IMG/VR virus record: IMGVR_UViG_3300009128_000130
Coordinates: 1 to 24,042 of that record
DNA: 24,042 nucleotides
Strand: one strand, 5' to 3'
DNA from: a virus
Numbering within the stretch: the stretch's first letter is position 1; each line of letters starts with the position of its first letter. Positions 7,450 to 14,544 of the stretch are shown here, piece after piece. The notes under the pieces are model-generated. The model was not told where the DNA came from and did no database searches. It worked only from the letters and a program-made list of their open reading frames with translations. A program made the position numbers and the translations under genes.

Positions 7450-8664
7450 TTATGTTTCCGCACCATTTTGCTTCATCACTATATCAAAAGCGTCCGCCAT
7501 CGTGCAACCACGGGTCGCCATTATTTTGTCAACCGAAGTAGCCAATCTACCCCTAATAAGATACCCATCGTTCGCCTTCACTTCTCTACTCATTTCTGGC
7601 TCCTGTCGTTTTTCTTGATGCCAATATCGGACTATGGATTGTAACTGCTGGTCAGTTATACCAAATACGCCAGCGTCAAGATCAACTATTGTATAACCGT
7701 CATCTAATAAGTTAAGTATATCTACCACAACATCTTCGTCAACGCTACAGGTAGCGAGAAAACTCACGCCGAGCGTAGTAGAGAAACGGTCTGCATAAAT
7801 TTGTCTCCTTGAAAGGTGATTGGTTACCATCTTATAGAAGGGCTCTTTGATAATCGCTTCATACACGCCCTCAACACCGATGCCCGATTCTCTCAAAACT
7901 TTTTCAAAATTGTGTTCTTTAAAATGGAATTCAATTAAGAACTCAAGTTCCGCCAGCCCCTCTGTTCTGCTGTGGGTTTTTATGTATTTTAAGAGATAGT
8001 CACATGTATCGGCATTAAACAGAACATCCAGAATCTCGCCGATTATGAAATCATCACCCAGACTCGCGTTCACTTTATCCATTTTCTCGCCTCCACTTAG
8101 ACGGCTAAGCCTATCGTTAGTGGGGTCTCCAAGGTGTTTTACGGTCATCTGATAATAAGGGTCTTTGATAAAATCTTCATACAGTCCAGCAATATCATAG
8201 CCATATTCATCAAACTGCCCCTCAACCACACGCCTCAGTTCTTCTATTCCTTCTGCTTTAGTGTGTGTTCTTATGTAGGTCAATAGGTACTCACAATCGG
8301 GGTCATTGAACAGAGCATCTAATATACCTCCACCTTTGTATGCTCTAATTCGTCGACTAAAAAACGGCAGGGATATGTTTAAGTGTTTACCGTGTTTATC
8401 TAATAGCAATAATCCTCGGTTTAGTAAACTTCGTACTTGTTCTATATTAAGGTTTCTAAAACCCGTGACATTACCCATAACCTCGTGACAATACCTATCC
8501 CACTCATCATCCCCTGCAAGCATAACATCTATTGCTCGTAACCTTTCGATAAGTGTTTTACTAACCTCAAACACTACCTTGCAATTCTTACTCAAATATT
8601 GTTTGCCACGCTCTACCGTTTCGTTGTTTTTTTGGAACGCTGTCTTTGCCGTCACTTTATCCAT
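7450..8664 (-). CDS. Unknown capsid-region protein with internal duplication
   Basis: A 404-residue protein I cannot name. Residues 114-178 (ILDALFNDPDCEYLLTYI ... MTVKHL) and 211-284 (ILDVLFNADTCDYLLKYI ... MVTNHL) are imperfect copies of one helical unit. The C-terminus (VDKIMATRGCTMADAFDIV) resembles the C-terminus of the upstream protease/scaffold gene (VNKICSERGLSRANAFDVW). The ATG follows GTGGAGGCAAACAA and overlaps the upstream gene by 13 bases. An almost identical site and ATG recurs in frame at residue 195. The position between scaffold and decoration genes, and the shared C-terminal motif, suggest a role in head assembly, possibly as an additional scaffold or capsid-binding factor. 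No catalytic motif is visible. Confidence 0.85.
   Translation of the reverse strand: MDKVTAKTAFQKNNETVERGKQYLSKNCKVVFEVSKTLIERLRAIDVMLAGDDEWDRYCHEVMGNVTGFRNLNIEQVRSLLNRGLLLLDKHGKHLNISLPFFSRRIRAYKGGGILDALFNDPDCEYLLTYIRTHTKAEGIEELRRVVEGQFDEYGYDIAGLYEDFIKDPYYQMTVKHLGDPTNDRLSRLSGGEKMDKVNASLGDDFIIGEILDVLFNADTCDYLLKYIKTHSRTEGLAELEFLIEFHFKEHNFEKVLRESGIGVEGVYEAIIKEPFYKMVTNHLSRRQIYADRFSTTLGVSFLATCSVDEDVVVDILNLLDDGYTIVDLDAGVFGITDQQLQSIVRYWHQEKRQEPEMSREVKANDGYLIRGRLATSVDKIMATRGCTMADAFDIVMKQNGAET
8080..8097 (-). promoter_or_regulatory. Internal in-frame ribosome binding site and ATG within the 404-residue gene
   Basis: GTGGAGGCGAGAAA followed by ATGGATAAAGTGA at 8082 closely copies the gene's own start region at 8664, 582 bases (194 codons) upstream and in the same frame. 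Use of this start would give a 210-residue C-terminal product containing the second repeat and the C-terminal motif. Confidence 0.45.
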
Positions 8665-9707
8665 TTGTTTGCCTCCACAGGATTCTCCTTACACCAGACA
8701 TCGAAGGCATTTGCCCTACTTAGTCCTCTTTCGGAGCAAATCTTATTTACTGCTTTTTCCATCGTTCCCGTGTCGTTCTCTGTAACTCGAGACTCAAGCA
8801 TAGGCTTCTTTGCTCTAAGTGAAGGCATATCTCTAACAAGGCGTTCTGCTTCGGCTCTTAGTCTTGGATTTCCTCTCGTCTTTTGCTCAAGGAACTTACG
8901 GTCTCCATAAGCGATTCTTCTTAAACTTGCTGGTGCACCAAACAAGAACAGGAAGTCCTCGCAGTCGGATTCTGTTCTTAAAGAATTATATGCTTGCCTG
9001 GCCTCACTTTCTGTGGGATACGCTATTTGTCTCTTCTTTATCATAAGTACTTCTACAGAATCGAGCTTCACTGTTACAGTGTAGGTTTCCTCGCTGTGGT
9101 CTATATATAATTCTACATGATGGTCACCAAATATGCCTTCTATAATTTTGTCTTCCGTCCGATTTTTCCCCTTGGGGTATTCTTCAGCATAAATCTGATT
9201 TGTGTTTCGCCTCGAAAAAGAAGTATTGTTCATTAGATAGTATAAATCAATTACCTCCTCTGCCTGTACTTTTGTCCAATTAAATGAATCCATTATTATA
9301 GCAGTCAAATCAGGACTACCGATGCCTGCTGGGAACTGCTGTATTTCGGTGCAAAATTGTTCAAAATCCTTTTCTTTAACACCTACTTTTGCCAATGATT
9401 CTGTAACTATTTTTGAAGATGCCTGGACACGGGCTGCTTCTGTCTTTTCTTCTTCGTTCTTATTCTCTTCGGTTGTAGCAGGTTCTTCTTTCTTCTCTTC
9501 TGCTGGGCTTTTCTTTTGGAGACCCCCCACAGTTTCCTCAAGTTCTTTAATCCGCTTGAGCAAATTAGCGAGTTGGTCTTCTATGCTAAGTTCTTCTGTT
9601 TTTTCTTCCTCTTCTTTTTGAATCTCCTCTGGTGCGGCGGTAGCCTCACCTTCTGAAGTAGTTGTCGAGGTCTTTTTCTCTTCCGCTTCTGCGATTACTA
9701 TAGTCAC
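8652..9707 (-). CDS. Predicted nested scaffold product from an internal GTG start
   Basis: At residue 164 of the protease/scaffold gene, exactly where the protease domain ends and the low-complexity scaffold begins, the sequence GAAAGGAAACAGA is followed by an in-frame GTG (9707). This matches the AAAGGA sites that start other late genes here (connector, decoration, ParB-like). Mu (I/Z) and lambda (C/Nu3) make their scaffold from such a nested start. The product would have 351 residues. It is inferred from the sequence only. Confidence 0.47.
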   Translation of the reverse strand: MTIVIAEAEEKKTSTTTSEGEATAAPEEIQKEEEEKTEELSIEDQLANLLKRIKELEETVGGLQKKSPAEEKKEEPATTEENKNEEEKTEAARVQASSKIVTESLAKVGVKEKDFEQFCTEIQQFPAGIGSPDLTAIIMDSFNWTKVQAEEVIDLYYLMNNTSFSRRNTNQIYAEEYPKGKNRTEDKIIEGIFGDHHVELYIDHSEETYTVTVKLDSVEVLMIKKRQIAYPTESEARQAYNSLRTESDCEDFLFLFGAPASLRRIAYGDRKFLEQKTRGNPRLRAEAERLVRDMPSLRAKKPMLESRVTENDTGTMEKAVNKICSERGLSRANAFDVWCKENPVEANKWIK

Positions 9708-10196
9708 TCTGTTTCCTTTCTTACCTGTTGCGGCAATTTGTGGGACTGCTGGGAGGGTTCCTGCTGGTAGCACCGCCCACGAAGTTATTTCCAAACCGAG
9801 AGTACGGTCGCCATAATAAGACGGACTCGTTACATCAAAAGTACCTTCCAGTGATAATTGCATAGTCTTGTCTTTTATTGAAGAAGCGATTTCCTCTACC
9901 GTTGCTAATAATACCTTCCCCCTGCCGTCTCCGAAATCCTTTGTAGCAGGTTGGGTTATCTTTAAGTCGGCATAAACCTGTCCATCTTTAACTAAGGCAT
10001 TATCCATAAGCCCCACACCTATAGCCTGTTCGTTTTGGCTATGAGTGTATTTCAAAGTGACAGGTACACCGAGTTTACATCGTTTATTTATGCACCACGC
10101 TACATCGTCTATGTGTTTTTTGTTGACGGTAAACCGCCCCGTGTCTGCATCGAAAGTACCTGTACGAAGTACCCACTGTTTTGGAAGTACTATCAT
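8652..10196 (-). CDS. Mu gpI-like prohead protease fused to scaffold
   Basis: A 514-residue protein. Residues 1 to about 155 form a beta-rich domain (MIVLPKQWVLRTGTFD; VTLKYTHSQNEQAIGVG; LGLEITSWAVLPAGTLPAVP) with the layout of Mu gpI-type prohead proteases. Candidate catalytic residues are the His of YTHS and the Ser of LSLEG, but I cannot confirm the active site. Residues about 170-260 are Glu/Lys-rich, low complexity and coiled-coil-like (IEDQLANLLKRIKELEETV), typical of scaffold. The C-terminal 250 residues are an additional region ending in a motif shared with the next gene. Maturation proteases of this kind cut scaffold and capsid during assembly. AAGGAGA precedes the ATG, which overlaps the upstream stop (ATGA). 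Confidence 0.76.
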   Translation of the reverse strand: MIVLPKQWVLRTGTFDADTGRFTVNKKHIDDVAWCINKRCKLGVPVTLKYTHSQNEQAIGVGLMDNALVKDGQVYADLKITQPATKDFGDGRGKVLLATVEEIASSIKDKTMQLSLEGTFDVTSPSYYGDRTLGLEITSWAVLPAGTLPAVPQIAATGKKGNRVTIVIAEAEEKKTSTTTSEGEATAAPEEIQKEEEEKTEELSIEDQLANLLKRIKELEETVGGLQKKSPAEEKKEEPATTEENKNEEEKTEAARVQASSKIVTESLAKVGVKEKDFEQFCTEIQQFPAGIGSPDLTAIIMDSFNWTKVQAEEVIDLYYLMNNTSFSRRNTNQIYAEEYPKGKNRTEDKIIEGIFGDHHVELYIDHSEETYTVTVKLDSVEVLMIKKRQIAYPTESEARQAYNSLRTESDCEDFLFLFGAPASLRRIAYGDRKFLEQKTRGNPRLRAEAERLVRDMPSLRAKKPMLESRVTENDTGTMEKAVNKICSERGLSRANAFDVWCKENPVEANKWIK

Positions 10197-10492
10197 TTTC
10201 TGTACATCTCCTTCAATTCTCTGTGGAAGACCGCCCTTTTTGCGTCAGGGTTCATCCGAGGGTCGAGAGCCATCTCGTCTACCTGTTCTGCATATCCCTT
10301 CCCAAATCGGTCATACACTGCTATAACCGTTACTGTTAGCCCTAAAGAATTCGCTTCGTGTAAACACTTTTCGCACAATATCTGCGGTGGGTTTACTGCG
10401 GTTAGGTTGACCTCATACCAGCGAGGAGAGTCGTCGGTTCTACAAGATGCGCAAATTAAGTTTGTTATATCCAACATTATGTTCCGCCCCAT
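10193..10492 (-). CDS. Small zinc-ribbon-like protein
   Basis: A 99-residue protein. Two Cys pairs (ICASCRTDD near residue 13 and LCEKCLHEA near residue 40) suggest one zinc site of the CxxC-CxxC type. The second half is helical and charged (FHRELKEMYRK). It overlaps the end of the portal gene by 16 bases and the protease gene by 4, so it is embedded in the head operon. Two ATGs lie five codons apart and either could be used. Function unknown. Confidence 0.74.
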   Translation of the reverse strand: MGRNIMLDITNLICASCRTDDSPRWYEVNLTAVNPPQILCEKCLHEANSLGLTVTVIAVYDRFGKGYAEQVDEMALDPRMNPDAKRAVFHRELKEMYRK

Positions 10493-12627
10493 CCTTCGGC
10501 TATATCAGCCGACATTTTTTTGCTCTTGGAGAAAGAAGTCCACTCCCCATTACCGAGCGGTTCTTCTCCTGTGAATATTGGAATTAACTGGCTTCGGCAA
10601 TTATACCACATCGGAGGCAGTGGGAGGTTGGGGTCGTCTACCTTAAAATTATGCCCGTTATAGAGTTTGCAGATTTCGGTAGTTACATCGTCCATAATTG
10701 CAGAAAAATGGTAACCGATAATCCCCCCAGGACTTTCACCCAATGGGTCAGAAAGGGGAGAGAATATAGCCATCCTACCGTCGTTATAAGCCGACATCAA
10801 GGATGTGTTCACCATCTGCTTTACCTTTGTTGTGGGCATTCCGTTAATTCTTAACTCTTCGGTTATTCGAGAGATTGCGATATTGGGGGAAATGTTCCCT
10901 TTAAGTGCGTTCTCTAATTGGTAATAAAGTGTTGAAGCCAACTCACCGTATCGCTTCTCAAGAAGCAAGAAAGTCCGCTGATTCATCATATCGTCAGCCA
11001 TTCCTTCGGTAACAATTACTGGAGTAGTAAGCAGGCTTGCTCCTATTGGTCTCTGTTCCTCTGCGGATTTCTTGCCGTTATCCCACTGCTCGACCATTTT
11101 CTCTTTGAGCAGAGTGCGTAAGTTGGCTCCACCAGAGGTAACAGCCCTCTGGATAGAGTTACGCACCTCGCCGAATTTAGTTGACTTCCACGCCCCCGTG
11201 TCGTCTATAAGTTCTCCTGTGAGCGACTTCACCAGCAATGGTAGTTGCTTTTTCCACATCTTCAAGAAATCAGATACCGCCTGTTCTTCTTTCTGGATAA
11301 TCTCTTCCTTCTGTCTCTTTAGTGAACTCTCATTCCTATTAGATGGCAGTCGTTTAGCGGTAATTTGTTTCAATGGCTCTGCGGTCACCTGCTGTTCCTC
11401 GAGGTTTATTCCAATCGGTGCGAGCACTTTAGACAACATTTCATACTGCACAGACTCGGGCAGGGTGATAGAAAAGAGTGAACTGCTTAGCGTCTTTACA
11501 ACTGCGTCTACTATCGGTACTGGGTCAGTATCGTCTTTAGAAACAGGTTCGGGAACGAGTTTTGGCACAGGGTATTGTCCTAAGCCATTCCATTCGAGGA
11601 ACCGAGAAAACAACTGCTTTGCAATTTCGTCACAATATGCCTTCCCCTCTGAAGCCATTGCTTCGTACACTGTAGATTGCGATACTTTCTTGGAGGCATA
11701 ACTGCCTGTTTTCATTCCCTCAGCGTTGAAAGTGTCGTCATAGAGAATAGACTTCTTTATCTCCTTGTTACACAATTCGTTAATACCCTTGATGAAATTA
11801 CCACCAGCATCAGATGAGGGGAGTTGTAAGTCCATTTTATAACTTTCTGGTAATACAACGGAGGCGTACTCTGACATATTCTGCAGCATTTGGAGGGTCG
11901 CCTGCTTGTCCCTTTGGAACTCTGTGTCGGGGATATGGGCTACACGAATGCCAGACGCATTAACGGTGGCAAGAACTGCGTATAGTCGAAAGAGCGTCTG
12001 CTTCAATTTCCACGCATTATAGCAAGAATAGAGTAGAGATTCCCCATAGGGATTCCACGGGGTTGAACGATAGGCGTAATAGATTACATCCTCCAGCAGA
12101 ACCTTAATCTCGCCTTTGCTTGTAACTTGTGTGAAGCCGATTATATCCCCTTGCGGGGTGCTATCTATCCTGCCTTCGAAGGTCTCCGACGGTCGCACTG
12201 CAAGTGTCTGAACCCCCACGATGTCACCGAAGGATTGTGTGCTAATAATCTTCTGTGTAGGTTCTACAATTAGCATACCCGTAACCAGAGCCTCTTTCAG
12301 CATTTGGTCACGGAGAACTGTCAGCAATGCACCCGACATACTATCGCAAATCACCTTACAGATACGATAGGCTTCCTTTGCCTCCTCTGTGCCGTTTCGA
12401 GGTTCTATGTGAACTCCTGGCATCATCGCAGTTAGGCGTATATTCATATCAGATGAAACTTCGCTGTCCCGTAGCAATTCTCTAAATACATCCAGACCCT
12501 TATCCGCTACATCGAGTTCCACAGAAATGGGGGCGAAGGGCAAGCCATAGGTATCTACGGCGTGAGTTCGCCTCTTCTTTTTATATGACTTTACGCCAGC
12601 TTTAACTGATGCTATTATGCCAGACAG
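10477..12627 (-). CDS. Portal protein fused to a MuF-type head protein; probable CTG start
   Basis: The first two thirds look like a DUF935/Mu gp29-type portal (LLEDVIYYAYRSTPWNPYG; LKQTLFRLYAVLATVN), the ring through which DNA is packaged. The last 130 residues follow the MuF/SPP1 gp7 minor head pattern: VNTSLMSAYNDGRMAIF, then FSAIMDDVTTEICKLYNG, then PPMWYNCRSQLIPI, with Asp-Asp, Cys and an N-C-R triad in order. The two are separate genes in many phages. No good start exists at the first TTG (12543). The frame extends upstream to CTG at 12627, which lies 5 bases after GGGAGG and adds a basic N-terminus (SGIIASVKAGVKSYKKKRR). There is no in-frame ATG or GTG before the upstream stop. The total is 716 residues. 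Confidence 0.85.
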   Translation of the reverse strand: MSGIIASVKAGVKSYKKKRRTHAVDTYGLPFAPISVELDVADKGLDVFRELLRDSEVSSDMNIRLTAMMPGVHIEPRNGTEEAKEAYRICKVICDSMSGALLTVLRDQMLKEALVTGMLIVEPTQKIISTQSFGDIVGVQTLAVRPSETFEGRIDSTPQGDIIGFTQVTSKGEIKVLLEDVIYYAYRSTPWNPYGESLLYSCYNAWKLKQTLFRLYAVLATVNASGIRVAHIPDTEFQRDKQATLQMLQNMSEYASVVLPESYKMDLQLPSSDAGGNFIKGINELCNKEIKKSILYDDTFNAEGMKTGSYASKKVSQSTVYEAMASEGKAYCDEIAKQLFSRFLEWNGLGQYPVPKLVPEPVSKDDTDPVPIVDAVVKTLSSSLFSITLPESVQYEMLSKVLAPIGINLEEQQVTAEPLKQITAKRLPSNRNESSLKRQKEEIIQKEEQAVSDFLKMWKKQLPLLVKSLTGELIDDTGAWKSTKFGEVRNSIQRAVTSGGANLRTLLKEKMVEQWDNGKKSAEEQRPIGASLLTTPVIVTEGMADDMMNQRTFLLLEKRYGELASTLYYQLENALKGNISPNIAISRITEELRINGMPTTKVKQMVNTSLMSAYNDGRMAIFSPLSDPLGESPGGIIGYHFSAIMDDVTTEICKLYNGHNFKVDDPNLPLPPMWYNCRSQLIPIFTGEEPLGNGEWTSFSKSKKMSADIAEGWGGT

Positions 12628-12654
12628 GGTGACCTCCCTTGAATTGTTATATCT

Positions 12655-12682
12655 AATTTACTACGAATTCCAGAATTGTCAA
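12655..12682 (-). promoter_or_regulatory. Candidate late promoter for portal and downstream head genes
   Basis: In the 59-base gap after the terminase stop lies TTGACA (12682-12677), a 16-base spacer and TAAATT (12660-12655). The -35 is perfect; the -10 matches only four of six. The GGGAGG site of the portal gene follows about 20 bases later. Confidence 0.42.
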
Positions 12683-12686
12683 GTAC

Positions 12687-14081
12687 CTATGCGTATATAA
12701 TGTCAGATGGGCGTATCCACGGTGGCGGTGTGTAGACTGCCATAGCGACCGCATCCGCTCTATCTGGCGAGCGTTTGATGAGTTTCTTTATCCTATCTTT
12801 GCCTTCCAGTTTAATCTTACCCCCACTGGTCATTGCCCAAGTGGTCGCCAGAAGTTCCTCCTTGAGTTTGCGGTCGTTGGGTAAAGCGAGGTCACCTGCC
12901 TGTAGTCGTTCTCTTAAACGCCAGTAGGATTCGGCTCGGCAGTTTAGGAATAAATCCTCCTTCGGTCGCCCCGATGCTGCGAAGCGGAGTACATCCAATT
13001 CCATTTCCTTCAACCGAGCGAAAACTCCTGCCCCCACTCCGATACCGTCAATGGAGGCACGGGCATCGTTTTCTCGTAGGTGCCGTGCTACAAAGCCCGT
13101 CAGCACCATAAGGTCGCTTCCTTGATACACTTGTATATCCAGCACCCCGTCCTCTGCACAGATAGCGATTACACTTTCGTCGTCTCCGTATTCTGCTACA
13201 TCCACTCCAATATGCGAGGGTCGCTTCGTGGCAACCTTATCCATAGCACGGTCAATCCAAGCGAGGTTAAACAACGCTCCACTTTCGGCTCCTGCGAACT
13301 CACCCAGAATGTGCTGGCGGTACATTGGAGAATCTTCGCCCCACTGCTCTGCCCTGCGGTCTATGAAAGTTTGTGCAACCGCACCGCAATCGAGAGCATC
13401 TTCGTGATTTATCTTAATTACATTCCAGTCGCTGTACCGCCCCGAGCAGATTTCGTAGAACCTACCAACTGGTGCCCCAGGTGTTGACAAATAACAGTAC
13501 CGTGTGTCGCCCTTAACCCCAACTCCCTCCAGCCCGTCCATAATACTATCCAATTGCCCCTTCATTTCGTCACCTACAACCAGCGTCTCTTCAGCGTGTA
13601 ATCCTTCAAGTTTGTTGGGGTCGTTACAACTCGCTGCATACGCGAAACCGTGCGGAAGTTGAATGGAGATACCTCGAAGTTGCAGGTGATTCCACTGCTT
13701 ACCAACTAACCCCCAATCTATTTTAGATGCCCACTTGTGTATTTCGGGCCAAAGGTAACTTGAAACTTGCAGCCAAGAACTGGCGATTGTAAGTGCCTTC
13801 CACGAAACCCCTCGGGCTTCCCGAGTTAGTGCGAACCAGAGTACAATTAAGGCAGCAGGGCAGGTTTTCCCCACGCCTCTGGGGGCATAAATAGCATTAC
13901 GATAGTTATCACCGACTGCTTCGAGTAATTCTTCTTGGTATGGGTAAAGTTGAAGAGACGGGATAAATACCTCGCAGAATTTTAGTGGGGAATTGTAGAC
14001 ATCATCTGCAAGAAGTCGCCCCCCGTTAAGCCTCAGTCTCCTCAAGTATTCTACGAGCTTCTTCTTCTGATACCCCTGCAA
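12687..14081 (-). CDS. terL: Terminase large subunit (ATPase and nuclease)
   Basis: A 464-residue DNA-packaging motor. The Walker A is APRGVGKT (residues 66-73) and the Walker B is TLVVGDE (166-172), with the catalytic acid after VVGD. The C-terminal RNase H-like nuclease has its expected acidic residues in IGVDVAEYGDDES (D294), ASIDGIGVG (D345) and SPDRADAVAMAVY (D443). The motor docks on the portal, pumps DNA and cuts concatemers. The start is TTG inside the end of the small subunit gene (56-base overlap); AGGAAG lies about 10 bases upstream. No better start exists before the conserved N-terminal segment (LQLYPYQEELLEAV). Confidence 0.93.
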   Translation of the reverse strand: MQGYQKKKLVEYLRRLRLNGGRLLADDVYNSPLKFCEVFIPSLQLYPYQEELLEAVGDNYRNAIYAPRGVGKTCPAALIVLWFALTREARGVSWKALTIASSWLQVSSYLWPEIHKWASKIDWGLVGKQWNHLQLRGISIQLPHGFAYAASCNDPNKLEGLHAEETLVVGDEMKGQLDSIMDGLEGVGVKGDTRYCYLSTPGAPVGRFYEICSGRYSDWNVIKINHEDALDCGAVAQTFIDRRAEQWGEDSPMYRQHILGEFAGAESGALFNLAWIDRAMDKVATKRPSHIGVDVAEYGDDESVIAICAEDGVLDIQVYQGSDLMVLTGFVARHLRENDARASIDGIGVGAGVFARLKEMELDVLRFAASGRPKEDLFLNCRAESYWRLRERLQAGDLALPNDRKLKEELLATTWAMTSGGKIKLEGKDRIKKLIKRSPDRADAVAMAVYTPPPWIRPSDIIYA

Positions 14082-14544
14082 TTCTCGCTACTTCCTTTAA
14101 GAGTTCAACATCAATATCCTGCCACGACTTTAGTTCGAGCGTAGCGTCCGACATTCCCATCGCCTTGCGTTCCGTGTCTTGCCCGTGTTTCAAGATTTGC
14201 AAGGCGAGGTACGGGGAGACCTCACCGTCTTCAGTCGCCTTAATAATCCGCCGCATACCGATGGCTTCTAATTGTCTACCTATTTTGAGCAACTTAGTGC
14301 GTATCTCCACTTCGTGTTCACGGGCATTTGCCCTCACCTGTGTCTGTATATTGTATCGGTATTGTTGCCTTTTCTCTACCCACTTCCCGTCGGCACATTT
14401 CTCTTTAAGCGTCTGTAAACTTGGTGTTTTGTCAATCTGCTCGAGGAGTAAAGTATCGTGCATCGCTTGTAGGGTAACATCGTCGTCCCCCTGCACATAA
14501 ACCTCCTCTATAAACTCCCACGGATATTGTCTTTTATTCCCCAT
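14026..14544 (-). CDS. terS: Terminase small subunit-like protein
   Basis: A 172-residue protein. The N-terminal part (YPWEFIEEVYVQGDDDVTLQ, then PSLQTLKEKCADGKWVEKRQ) has the helix pattern of a DNA-binding domain seen in phage small terminases. A helical oligomerisation-type middle follows (VRANAREHEVEIRTKLLKIG), then an acidic helical tail (VARIAGVSEEEARRILEE). It directly precedes and overlaps the large subunit, the usual arrangement. AAAGGG lies upstream of the ATG, which overlaps the end of the radical SAM gene by 11 bases. Small subunits recognise the phage DNA and regulate the motor. Confidence 0.78.
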   Translation of the reverse strand: MGNKRQYPWEFIEEVYVQGDDDVTLQAMHDTLLLEQIDKTPSLQTLKEKCADGKWVEKRQQYRYNIQTQVRANAREHEVEIRTKLLKIGRQLEAIGMRRIIKATEDGEVSPYLALQILKHGQDTERKAMGMSDATLELKSWQDIDVELLKEVARIAGVSEEEARRILEETEA

